Source: an uncultured Prevotellaceae bacterium (GTDB lineage: Bacteria; Bacteroidota; Bacteroidia; Bacteroidales; Bacteroidaceae). Taken from it: DNA of 64,000 bases. Within the stretch, counting starts at the first letter, position 1. The number at the start of each line of letters is the position of its first letter. Made by a program: the position numbers and the translations under genes. The DNA is taken from the NCBI GenBank assembly GCA_902800495.1, contig CADCET010000021.1, positions 75,247 through 139,246 on the forward strand, written 5' to 3'. The notes beneath the pieces are model-generated. The model worked only from the letters and a program-made list of their open reading frames with translations, was not told where the DNA came from and searched no databases. Below are positions 34,295 to 42,306 of this stretch, in pieces.

Positions 34295-34330
34295 TTGCAA
34301 AGTTACGAAAATTATTTCGTAACTTTGCAA
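34295..34330. promoter_or_regulatory. Palindromic divergent promoter, SpoU gene / deoD
   Basis: TTGCAAAGTTACGAAA (34295-34310) and its perfect inverse (34315-34330) are separated by ATTA. Each arm carries a TAACTTTG -7 element (minus 34298-34305, plus 34320-34327), so the two promoters share the same 36 bases. Confidence 0.8.
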
Positions 34331-34365
34331 ACGTAACTATTAAACAACTAAAAACATCAAAGATT

Positions 34366-35073
34366 ATGAACAACACTCCAACTCCCCACATCGGGGCCAA
34401 GTACGGCGAAATTGCCGAAACAGTCATCATGGCAGGTGACCCTCTTCGCGCTAAGTTTATGGCAGAGAACTTCCTCGAGAATCCTGTCCAATTTAATAAT
34501 GTACGCGGTATGCTCGGTTTTACCGGCACCCATAAAGGCAAGCGCGTCAGCGTGATGGGCCACGGCATGGGCATCCCCTCTATCGGCATCTACACCTACG
34601 AGCTTTACAACTTCTACGACGTGAAGACCATCATCCGCGTGGGCTCTGCCGGCTCTATCCATCCCGACCTGCACGTCGGCGACCTCTGCATAGCCATGGG
34701 CGCCTGCACCAACTCCAACTACGGTTCGCAGTATGAGCTGCCGGGCACGTTTGCACCTATTGCCGACTTCGACCTGCTGCGTGGTGCTGCCGACGCCTGC
34801 GACCGCTTCGGCTATCGCTACAAGGTGGGCAACGTGCTGTCGAGCGACACGTTCTACTCAGAGAACGCCCACAACGACCGTTGGATGAACATGGGCGTGC
34901 TGTCTGTCGAGATGGAAGCATCGGCCCTCTACATGAATGCCGCCCGTGCCGGTAAGCGTGCCCTGGTGATCCTGACCATCTCCGACCACATCCTGACGGG
35001 TGAGGTGACAACGGCTGAGGAGCGTCAGACGACGTTCACCCACATGATGGACGTAGCATTCGAAATTGCATAA
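34366..35073 (+). CDS. deoD: Purine nucleoside phosphorylase, DeoD type
   Basis: DeoD phosphorolyses purine nucleosides to base and (deoxy)ribose-1-phosphate for salvage. The 235-residue product starts [32 protein letters not shown] and has [24 protein letters not shown] and the active-site VEMEASALY and [10 protein letters not shown] motifs (catalytic Asp). The frame is open to 34240, but that stretch covers the promoter. Length matches the hexameric bacterial type. Confidence 0.96.
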   Translation: MNNTPTPHIGAKYGEIAETVIMAGDPLRAKFMAENFLENPVQFNNVRGMLGFTGTHKGKRVSVMGHGMGIPSIGIYTYELYNFYDVKTIIRVGSAGSIHPDLHVGDLCIAMGACTNSNYGSQYELPGTFAPIADFDLLRGAADACDRFGYRYKVGNVLSSDTFYSENAHNDRWMNMGVLSVEMEASALYMNAARAGKRALVILTISDHILTGEVTTAEERQTTFTHMMDVAFEIA

Positions 35074-35079
35074 CTACTT

Positions 35080-35104
35080 TACCTCCTTACTCCTTACTCC
35101 TTAA
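35080..35104. repeat. Heptad microrepeat between deoD and ettA
   Basis: Tandem copies of CTCCTTA (period 7) fill the spacer. Confidence 0.6.
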
Positions 35105-35115
35105 ATTAAATTTTT

Positions 35116-36813
35116 ATGGCGACAGTTGACGACAAGAAAGTGATTTTCTCGATGGTCGGCGTGAGCAAGACCATTCAGCAGAATCAGAAACAAGTCCTGA
35201 AGAACATCTATCTCAGCTTCTTCTATGGGGCGAAGATAGGCATCATCGGTCTGAATGGTGCCGGTAAGTCGACCCTGATGAAGATTATTGCCGGACTGGA
35301 CGAGAAATTCCAGGGACAGGTGGTGTGGAGCCCCGGCTATTCCGTGGGCTACCTGCCGCAGGACCCGCCGCTTGACGAGACGAAGACCGTCAAGGAGAAC
35401 GTCCAGGAGGGCGTCCATCATGTCTATGATGCCCTGAAGGAGTATGACGACATCAACGTGAAATTCGGACTGCCCGAATATTATGAAGACCCCGACAAGA
35501 TGGACAAGCTGATGGCCCGTCAGGCCGAGCTGCAGGACATTATCGACGCTACCGACGCCTGGAACATGGACTCGAAGCTCGACCGCGCGATGGCCGCCCT
35601 GAACTGTCCGCCAGGCGACTGGCCCGTCACCAACCTCTCGGGAGGTGAGCGCCGTCGCGTAGCCCTCTGTCGGCTGCTGTTGCAGAAACCCGACGTTCTG
35701 CTGCTGGACGAGCCTACCAACCACTTGGATGCCGAGTCCATCGACTGGTTGGAGCAGCACCTGCAGCAGTACGAGGGTACGGTTATTGCCGTCACCCACG
35801 ACCGCTACTTCCTCGACGATGTGGCCGAATGGATTCTGGAACTCGACCGAGGCGAAGGTATTCCCTGGAAGGGTAACTACTCGTCGTGGCTCGAACAGAA
35901 AAGCCAGCGGCTGGCACAGGAGGAGAAGCAGGCCTCGAAGCGCCGCAAGACCCTGGAGCGCGAGCTGGAATGGGTGCGTATGGCCCCGAAGGCTCGCCAC
36001 GCCAAGGGTAAGGCCCGTCTGAACTCCTACGAGATGATGTTGAACGAGGAGCAGAAGCAGAAGGAGGAGAAGCTGGAAATCTTCATCCCCAACGGTCCGC
36101 GACTCGGCAACAAGGTCATCGAGGCCGAGCACGTGGCCAAGGCGTATGGCGAGAAGACGTTGTTCAGCGACCTGAACTTCGTGCTGCCGCCCAACGGCAT
36201 CGTCGGCGTCATCGGTCCCAATGGTGCGGGCAAGACGACGCTCTTCCGTCTGATCATGGGACTGGAACAGGCCGATGCCGGCACGTTCAGCGTGGGCGAG
36301 ACGGTCAAGCTGTCGTACGTCGACCAGCAGCATAAGGACATCGACCCGGCGAAGTCGGTCTACGAGGTGGTCAGCCAAGGCAACGAGACCATCCGTATGG
36401 GCGGTAAAGATATTAATGTACGTGCGTACCTTAGTAGATTCAACTTCAGCGGCGCCGACCAGGAGAAGAAGTGCGGCGTGCTGTCGGGTGGTGAGCGCAA
36501 CCGCCTGCATCTGGCCATCGCCTTGAAGCAGGAGGGTAATGTGTTGCTTTTAGATGAGCCTACTAACGATATTGATGTCAATACGTTACGCGCATTAGAG
36601 GAAGGTCTTGAGGCCTTTGCCGGCTGTGCCGTCGTCATCAGTCACGACCGCTGGTTCCTCGACCGTATCTGTACGCACATATTGGCATTCGAGGGTAGTG
36701 GCAACGTCTTCTACTTCGAGGGCAACTTCTCAGAGTACGAGGTCAACAAGGCCCAACGACTGGGACTTGAAGAACCCAAGCGTGCAAGGTATCGTAAATT
36801 GATGGAGGATTAG
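35116..36813 (+). CDS. ettA: Energy-dependent translational throttle protein EttA (ABC-F)
   Basis: EttA binds the ribosomal E site and gates the first elongation step according to ATP level. The 565-residue protein has two ABC domains: GLNGAGKST and LSGGERRRVALCRLL with DEPTNHLDAES, then GPNGAGKTT and LSGGERNRLHLA with DEPTNDIDVNTLR. The EttA 'arm' lies in KFGLPEYYEDPDKMDKLMARQAELQDIID and the linker in ERELEWVRMAPKARHAKGKARL. All motifs are intact. It has no membrane segment. Confidence 0.96.
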   Translation: MATVDDKKVIFSMVGVSKTIQQNQKQVLKNIYLSFFYGAKIGIIGLNGAGKSTLMKIIAGLDEKFQGQVVWSPGYSVGYLPQDPPLDETKTVKENVQEGVHHVYDALKEYDDINVKFGLPEYYEDPDKMDKLMARQAELQDIIDATDAWNMDSKLDRAMAALNCPPGDWPVTNLSGGERRRVALCRLLLQKPDVLLLDEPTNHLDAESIDWLEQHLQQYEGTVIAVTHDRYFLDDVAEWILELDRGEGIPWKGNYSSWLEQKSQRLAQEEKQASKRRKTLERELEWVRMAPKARHAKGKARLNSYEMMLNEEQKQKEEKLEIFIPNGPRLGNKVIEAEHVAKAYGEKTLFSDLNFVLPPNGIVGVIGPNGAGKTTLFRLIMGLEQADAGTFSVGETVKLSYVDQQHKDIDPAKSVYEVVSQGNETIRMGGKDINVRAYLSRFNFSGADQEKKCGVLSGGERNRLHLAIALKQEGNVLLLDEPTNDIDVNTLRALEEGLEAFAGCAVVISHDRWFLDRICTHILAFEGSGNVFYFEGNFSEYEVNKAQRLGLEEPKRARYRKLMED

Positions 36814-36821
36814 TACTGATT

Positions 36822-37271
36822 ATGATTGAGTATTTCTTATTGAACATGTGGCAGTTATGGGCGGTGGTTGCCGTTGTCTGCCTGATTCTGGAGCTGATGG
36901 CGGGTGACTTCTTTATTATCTGCTTCTCCATAGGTGCCGTCTTTGCTGCCGTCGCTTCGGCCGTAGGGTTGAACATCTACTGGCAGCTGGCACTCTTTGC
37001 CGTGTTCACGCTTATCAGCCTGTTCTGGGTGCGACCCTTTGCACAACGCTATCTGCACAAGGGCGAGGAGAACCGCGTGAGTAATGCCGACGCTCTGATG
37101 GGCCGACAGGGCCGAGTGGTGGAAGCCATTCAGGCCGGTGGCTACGGTCGCGTGCAGATTGACGGCGACGTATGGAAGGCCGTCAGCGCCGATTCCCAAC
37201 CCATCAGCGAAGGGGCAACGGTCTGCGTCGTTGGCCGCGAAAGCACGATTATTACCGTGAAAATCGTTTAA
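36822..37271 (+). CDS. NfeD-family membrane protein
   Basis: The 149-residue protein has three N-terminal membrane helices (about 8-30, 33-52, 55-72) followed by an OB-fold domain (DALMGRQGRVVEAIQAGGYGRVQIDGDVWKA). NfeD proteins pair with SPFH (stomatin-like) proteins in membrane microdomains, and the next gene is such a partner, so the two probably form that complex. It starts 8 bases after ettA. Confidence 0.93.
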   Translation: MIEYFLLNMWQLWAVVAVVCLILELMAGDFFIICFSIGAVFAAVASAVGLNIYWQLALFAVFTLISLFWVRPFAQRYLHKGEENRVSNADALMGRQGRVVEAIQAGGYGRVQIDGDVWKAVSADSQPISEGATVCVVGRESTIITVKIV

Positions 37272-37334
37272 TCGAAAAATCGTTTAATCGAAAAAATAAA
37301 TTGTAAATCGTAAATAGTTAAATCGTAAATTATC
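37271..37334. repeat. A/T microrepeats in the nfeD-SPFH spacer
   Basis: Near-7/8-base copies of AAATCGT occur along the whole spacer, like the tsaD-pncC spacer (13193-13222). Confidence 0.55.
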
Positions 37335-38279
37335 ATGACTTACATTCTGATTGCTATTATCGTCTGTGTGATCATCTTTGCCAAGATGGCGCTGGTCATC
37401 ATTCCACAGTCTGAAACAAAAATCGTTGAGCGACTGGGACGCTACTATGCCACACTCCAGCCGGGTATCAACATGATTATCCCGTTTATCGACCGGGCAA
37501 AGTCTATCGTCGTACTGAACCACGGTCGCTACCAGTACTCGACCACCATCGACCTGCGCGAACAGGTGTACGACTTCCCGAAGCAGAACGTGATTACAAA
37601 GGACAACGTGCAGACGGAAATCAACGCCCTGCTATACTTCCAGATCGTAGACCCCTTCAAGGCAACCTACGAAATCAATAACCTGCCCAACGCCATCGAG
37701 AAGCTGACGCAGACGACGTTGCGTAACATCATTGGCGAACTGGAACTGGACGAGACCCTCACCTCGCGCGACACCATCAACAAGAAGCTGAGTGCCGTGC
37801 TCGACGATGCTACCGACAAGTGGGGCGTCAAGGTGAACCGCGTTGAGTTGCAGGATATTACACCTCCAGACTCCGTGCTGACGGCGATGGAGAAGCAGAT
37901 GCAGGCCGAGCGTAACAAGCGTGCACAGATCCTGACGTCGGAAGGTCAGAAGGCTGCTGAGATCCTGGCTTCAGAGGGTGAGAAGACGGCTATCGTCAAC
38001 AAGGCCGAAGCAGCCAAGCAGGAGGCCATCCTGCAGGCTGAGGGTGAGGCTCAGGCACGCATCCGTGTGGCTGAAGCCGAAGCCAAGGCCATCGAGCTCA
38101 TTACCGAGGCTGTGGGCAAGTCGACCAATCCTGCCAACTACCTGCTGGCTCAGAAGTACATCCAGATGATGCAGGAACTGGCCGAGGGCGACAAGACCAA
38201 GACGGTCTACCTGCCATACGAGGCCACGAATCTGCTCGGCTCTATCGGCGGAATCAAAGATCTGTTTAAAGCAGAATAG
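37335..38279 (+). CDS. SPFH/band 7 protein (paraslipin, QmcA-like)
   Basis: The 314-residue protein has an N-terminal membrane anchor (about 3-22), then the SPFH domain (VPQSETKIVERLGRYYATLQPGINMIIPF type) with DLREQVYDFPKQNVITKDNVQ. A long Ala/Glu/Lys coiled coil follows (about 190-260) and ends in a conserved C-terminal oligomerisation part (AQKYIQMMQELAEGDKTKTVYLPYE). Such proteins build membrane scaffolds and, with NfeD, affect membrane protein quality control. It is followed 3 bases later by the next gene. Confidence 0.94.
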   Translation: MTYILIAIIVCVIIFAKMALVIIPQSETKIVERLGRYYATLQPGINMIIPFIDRAKSIVVLNHGRYQYSTTIDLREQVYDFPKQNVITKDNVQTEINALLYFQIVDPFKATYEINNLPNAIEKLTQTTLRNIIGELELDETLTSRDTINKKLSAVLDDATDKWGVKVNRVELQDITPPDSVLTAMEKQMQAERNKRAQILTSEGQKAAEILASEGEKTAIVNKAEAAKQEAILQAEGEAQARIRVAEAEAKAIELITEAVGKSTNPANYLLAQKYIQMMQELAEGDKTKTVYLPYEATNLLGSIGGIKDLFKAE

Positions 38280-38282
38280 CCT

Positions 38283-41024
38283 ATGAACATCCATCGAACG
38301 ACACTCTTGGCATTAGCTGCGCTTAGCGCGGCTATTGCCGTTGCCCAGAATGATGGCCAGCGGTCGTCCTCAAGCCTGTATCTCCAGGCACTCGCCAAGC
38401 CCGACGTCTCGTTGAGCTTTGACGTGACGGCACAAGGCAAGCGCTTTCAGCCTGTATGGGGACTGGATCAGGCTGCAGTCAGCGAGCAGGTAATCAAGAA
38501 AGGCATCAACCACATGGGAAAGGAGAATATCAGTATTGGACGCGTTGCCTTCAGATACACGTGGCCTCTTATTGACGACTCCGTACTGTATTCGACGCTC
38601 ATTGACACGTTGCGCATTCGTTGCACCAACTTCAATCAGGTGAGCCCTACCTTGCCGCTGGTGCTGACGGCCGACCAGGGAGCCTTTGAATATCGGGACG
38701 CGCAAGGGAAAACCGCTACTCATGCTCCGCACGACTATTATGTGAAAAACAGCGTTGTCAACATCGAGCACTGGGCGGCTATGATCAATAGCCACGTACA
38801 TTGGATACAGAAGAACACGAAGCATCCTGTGCTGGGCATTTCGCCATTCAACGAGGGCGACTACTGGTCGAAGGAGGAAGGAGCAACGGCGCAGAAACAC
38901 TATCAAGTTGCCAAGCTGCTCAAGGAGAATTATCCGCGTTGTGCAGACGTGATAATGGTTGGTGCAAACACCTTGAACAATGACAAGGCACTTGAGTGGT
39001 ACAATCCCGGCAAGAACCTCTATAAATGGGGAAACACCCACCAGCTGGCAGGTTCGTTCGATACTTTTGCTAATTTCTATCAGCAGTTAGAGAAGGACGG
39101 CAAGGTTGGCTATGCAGACGAGATGCATAATGTGGCCGAGGCTATGGTGGGATTGGAATATGGAATGACCTATGGCATCTGGTGGGGATTCGACAGCCGT
39201 GCTCGTGGCGAGTTCTGTCAGATAAGCCGAAATGGAGAACGACTGGCCTATGGTGAGCATCGGACGAATTGGACGGCTGCCTCAGTATGGCGCCACGATG
39301 ACGGTCGGGTAAAAGCCTTCGTTGGTAGCAGCGAGCGACAGGCCGTGACCACCAACTATCAGTTTGTATCGGCTGACCGCCTGGTCTATTTCGACGGATA
39401 TGGTCCCCAACACGAGTTTGTGAAGACTCTGCCAGGAGGAACAGGCTATCAGAAAGGCCAGACCAACGCGGAGTGTGTCATCGATGTAACGTGGGGTGAG
39501 GACGTTCCTGTAGTTCCTATTACGGCAGGTGTCTATCGGTTGGTGAACAAGAGCGCGTCGAAATATGCCACTTGGTCGGGAGACAATATCGCGTTGATGA
39601 ATTATTCTGAAGCGTCGAAGATGCAGCAATGGATTGTATCCCCCGCCGTGTCGGCCAACTGCAAGTATGGTGGTGATTACAGCTTCTACGACTTCGTTTG
39701 CGTAGCCAATAACGCCACACGTATGAACGTGCTGAACTTCTCTACGGGTAATGCCAACGTGATAGGCTACGCCCAGAATGCCGTACCCGACACGAACGAG
39801 CAATGGTATCTGGAGTATGCTGGCGACGGCTATTACTATATCCGCAATCGTGAGAGTGCACAATATCTGGCGGCAAGTACCGACGGCACAGACGTTGTAC
39901 AGAGCACCATGTCGGCTACAGCCTCGCAAACCGTCCGCAACCGTATGCAATGGAGAATCCTGCCTGTCGACGTGAAATACGAAAGAGTAACTCCGGCACA
40001 AGTACAGGGACTGACGGCCCAGGCCAATGCTGCGTCGGTAACCTTGAGTTGGACGGCGAATACCGATAGCGACTTGGCCGGCTATATGGTCATGCGGGCT
40101 GAGAAGGGCTCTAACGAGTGGAATACTGTAGGACGTATGGTCACCACGAACACCTTCACGGACAACACCTGTCGTCAAGGCGTCACATATATATATAAGG
40201 TGAAGGCTGTCGACACGGCGCAGAACCGCTCCATACTGGCTTCTGAAGAAGTGGAAGCCACGCCGACAGGACGGCGGTCGCTCGTTGCTCATTGGCAGAT
40301 GGAAGACAATCTGAATGACGAGACGGCAAACATCATGGATGCTGTGGCCTATGGTAATGTCAGCTATGTTGACGCCGGAACATCGACGGGCAAGGCTCTG
40401 CGGTTGATTAATAACAACAGCAATAACCAACAGTATGTGCAGATGCCCTACGAGGTGGCCGGTAGTGAGGAACTGACGGTGGCAATGTGGGTAAAACTGC
40501 AGAGTAACACGACGTGGATACGCCTGTTTGACTTTGGCTACGATACAGGGCACTACTTGTTCCTGACACCCAATGGCGGCAACGTCATGCGTTTCGCTAT
40601 CAAGAATGGAGCCGAGGAGCAGACCGTAGACTGCCAGTCGAAACTGCCGACAGCCGTATGGAAGCATGTGGCCGTAACCATCGGCAAGGAGAAAACAACA
40701 ATCTACGTCGATGGCGAGGTGGCTGGATCAAGTACGGCAATTACCATCAGTCCGGCTGACGTACGTCCTGTGCTGAACTATCTGGGACGCAGTCAGTTTG
40801 TGGCTGACCCCTTGTTCCAGGGCCAAATCGACGATGTGCGCATCTATAACTTTGCCGTAACGGCAGACGATGTGAAGACCATTATGGCAGGAGGTGAGGC
40901 GGTAGCTGTTAAGAACCCGACAACGGCAGCTCAACCTAACGTCATCTATGACCTGAATGGCGTCAGACAAAAAGCGCCAAAGAAGGGAATAAACATCATC
41001 GATGGTAAGAAAGTCATGAAGTAA
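38283..41024 (+). CDS. Large secreted multidomain protein: GH-like barrel, ricin-like, FN3, LamG
   Basis: The 913-residue protein has a signal peptide (1-21) and a TIM-barrel-like region (about 35-330), where GISPFNEGDYW holds an Asn-Glu pair typical of clan GH-A acid/base sites. A beta-trefoil-like part with QQWIV and EQWYLEYAGDGYYYIRN repeats follows (about 395-560), then a fibronectin III domain (about 575-660) and a LamG/concanavalin-like domain (about 670-870). The end (YDLNGVRQKAPKKGINIIDG...) is a Bacteroidales C-terminal tail linked to export. A polysaccharide-degrading or -binding enzyme is likely; the GH family is not recognised. Confidence 0.75.
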   Translation: MNIHRTTLLALAALSAAIAVAQNDGQRSSSSLYLQALAKPDVSLSFDVTAQGKRFQPVWGLDQAAVSEQVIKKGINHMGKENISIGRVAFRYTWPLIDDSVLYSTLIDTLRIRCTNFNQVSPTLPLVLTADQGAFEYRDAQGKTATHAPHDYYVKNSVVNIEHWAAMINSHVHWIQKNTKHPVLGISPFNEGDYWSKEEGATAQKHYQVAKLLKENYPRCADVIMVGANTLNNDKALEWYNPGKNLYKWGNTHQLAGSFDTFANFYQQLEKDGKVGYADEMHNVAEAMVGLEYGMTYGIWWGFDSRARGEFCQISRNGERLAYGEHRTNWTAASVWRHDDGRVKAFVGSSERQAVTTNYQFVSADRLVYFDGYGPQHEFVKTLPGGTGYQKGQTNAECVIDVTWGEDVPVVPITAGVYRLVNKSASKYATWSGDNIALMNYSEASKMQQWIVSPAVSANCKYGGDYSFYDFVCVANNATRMNVLNFSTGNANVIGYAQNAVPDTNEQWYLEYAGDGYYYIRNRESAQYLAASTDGTDVVQSTMSATASQTVRNRMQWRILPVDVKYERVTPAQVQGLTAQANAASVTLSWTANTDSDLAGYMVMRAEKGSNEWNTVGRMVTTNTFTDNTCRQGVTYIYKVKAVDTAQNRSILASEEVEATPTGRRSLVAHWQMEDNLNDETANIMDAVAYGNVSYVDAGTSTGKALRLINNNSNNQQYVQMPYEVAGSEELTVAMWVKLQSNTTWIRLFDFGYDTGHYLFLTPNGGNVMRFAIKNGAEEQTVDCQSKLPTAVWKHVAVTIGKEKTTIYVDGEVAGSSTAITISPADVRPVLNYLGRSQFVADPLFQGQIDDVRIYNFAVTADDVKTIMAGGEAVAVKNPTTAAQPNVIYDLNGVRQKAPKKGINIIDGKKVMK

Positions 41025-41069
41025 CCGATGTTTTTCGCCTTTTTTGTTGCAGAATCGAATCTTTTTGAG

Positions 41070-41077
41070 TAATTTTG
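41070..41077 (+). promoter_or_regulatory. -7 promoter element for dapA
   Basis: TAATTTTG, 28 bases before the dapA ATG. Confidence 0.7.
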
Positions 41078-41105
41078 CAGCGAATTTGACAGAAAAGGTT
41101 ACAAG

Positions 41106-41993
41106 ATGGTACAAAACATATTCAAGGGGTTGGGTATTGCGCTCATAACCCCGTTCAAGGAAGACGGCTCCGTTGACTACGATGCACTCAAGAGATTGGT
41201 GCAATATCAGTTGGACAACGGCGCCGACTTCTTTTGTATTCTCGCTACTACCGGAGAGACTCCGACTTTGACGCTTGACGAGAAAAAACGCATCAAGGAT
41301 CTTGTCGTCGACATCGTTCAGGCCCGTGTGCCCATCCTGATGGGCTGTGGCGGGTTTAACACGGCTGCCGTCGTCGAAGAACTGAAAACGGGCGACTTCA
41401 AGGGTATCGACGGCATACTGAGCGTCTGCCCCTATTACAACAAACCGTCGCAGGAAGGACTCTACCAGCACTTCAAGGCCATTGCTGCTGCCACACAGCT
41501 GCCTGTCGTGCTCTACAATGTACCAGGACGTACGGGTATTAACATGACGGCAGAGACTACCGTCCGCCTGGCTCGCGACTGTCGTAACATCGTCGCCATC
41601 AAGGAGGCCAGCGGCAAGCTGGAGCAGGTTGACGAGATTATCAAGAACAAACCCCGCGACTTCGACGTCATCTCTGGCGACGACGCCCTGACCTTCCCGA
41701 TGGTCAGTTGTGGTGCCGTAGGTGTCATCTCGGTCATCGGCAACGCCCTGCCGAAGGAGTTCTCAAAGATGATTCGCCTGCAGATGCGTGGCGAGTACGA
41801 TCCTGCCCGCAAGATTCACCATCGCTTCATCGACCTCTTCTCGCTGCTCTTCGTCGACGGCAACCCTGCCGGCGTCAAAGCTATGCTCCACGAGATGGGC
41901 TTCATCGAGAATGTATTGCGCTTGCCTTTGGTGCCTATGCGCATCCAGAACATGCAGCGGATGTCAGACATCCTGAAGGAGCTGAAGATTTAA
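41106..41993 (+). CDS. dapA: 4-hydroxy-tetrahydrodipicolinate synthase
   Basis: DapA condenses pyruvate and aspartate semialdehyde, the first step of the lysine/diaminopimelate branch. The 295-residue barrel has GLGIALITPFKEDGSVDY, LATTGETPTLTLDEK (GTTGE-type substrate motif), YYNKPSQEGLYQHF and LYNVPGRTGINM, and the Schiff-base Lys in IVAIKEASG. All active-site residues are present. Other dap genes are not in view. Confidence 0.96.
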   Translation: MVQNIFKGLGIALITPFKEDGSVDYDALKRLVQYQLDNGADFFCILATTGETPTLTLDEKKRIKDLVVDIVQARVPILMGCGGFNTAAVVEELKTGDFKGIDGILSVCPYYNKPSQEGLYQHFKAIAAATQLPVVLYNVPGRTGINMTAETTVRLARDCRNIVAIKEASGKLEQVDEIIKNKPRDFDVISGDDALTFPMVSCGAVGVISVIGNALPKEFSKMIRLQMRGEYDPARKIHHRFIDLFSLLFVDGNPAGVKAMLHEMGFIENVLRLPLVPMRIQNMQRMSDILKELKI

Positions 41994-42021
41994 CAGATAT
42001 AACACACAACTTCCTACCATT

Positions 42022-42076
42022 CTCGCGGCGCGAAAATTTTTTTTCACGCCGCGAGAATTTTTTTTCAAGGCGCGAG
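42022..42076. repeat. Three 21-bp repeats, array 2
   Basis: Units start at 42022, 42043 and 42064, each with a core GCGCGAAAA/CGCGAGAAT followed by a T-run; the third is degenerate. Confidence 0.8.
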
Positions 42077-42128
42077 ACCTGAATTTGAAAAAAAGAAAAT
42101 CTTTGTGAAAAATTTCAGCGAAAAAACT

Positions 42129-42230
42129 TTTCCGTTTCGGAAATTATTTGTAACTTTGCAGCCGCAATTGTTATCCGAAACGGGAAACTTTTTGTGGCCG
42201 ACGATTGCAAAAGTTTTCCAAAACGGAAAA
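42129..42230. promoter_or_regulatory. Three evenly spaced palindromes at the nrdD promoter
   Basis: TTTCCGTTTCGGAAA (centre 42136), TATCCGAAACGGGAA (centre 42179) and TTTTCCAAAACGGAAAA (centre 42222) share CCGAAACGG on one strand and are exactly 43 bp apart. The -7 element (42151-42158) lies between the first two. They look like binding sites for a dimeric regulator. Confidence 0.65.
42151..42158 (+). promoter_or_regulatory. -7 promoter element for nrdDG
   Basis: TAACTTTG, 148 bases before the nrdD ATG. Confidence 0.7.
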
Positions 42231-42306
42231 GAATTAGGAAGTTGAAAATGTGTAAATGATTGAAACACAAGACAATAAAAAATAGAAATATAACTCTTAA
42301 CCTGAA

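Larger units (their letters stand above)
41994..42306. other. dapA-nrdD intergenic region with 21-bp repeats and operator-like palindromes
   Basis: It holds the second 21-bp repeat array (42022-42076), the nrdD promoter TAACTTTG (42151-42158) and three palindromes spaced 43 bp apart. The nrdD leader is about 140 bases. No ORF is supported. Confidence 0.7.

Noticed and set aside
35101-36510. Long minus-strand frame opposite ettA
   Set aside because: It mirrors the strong coding frame of ettA; composition is that of a reverse-strand shadow.
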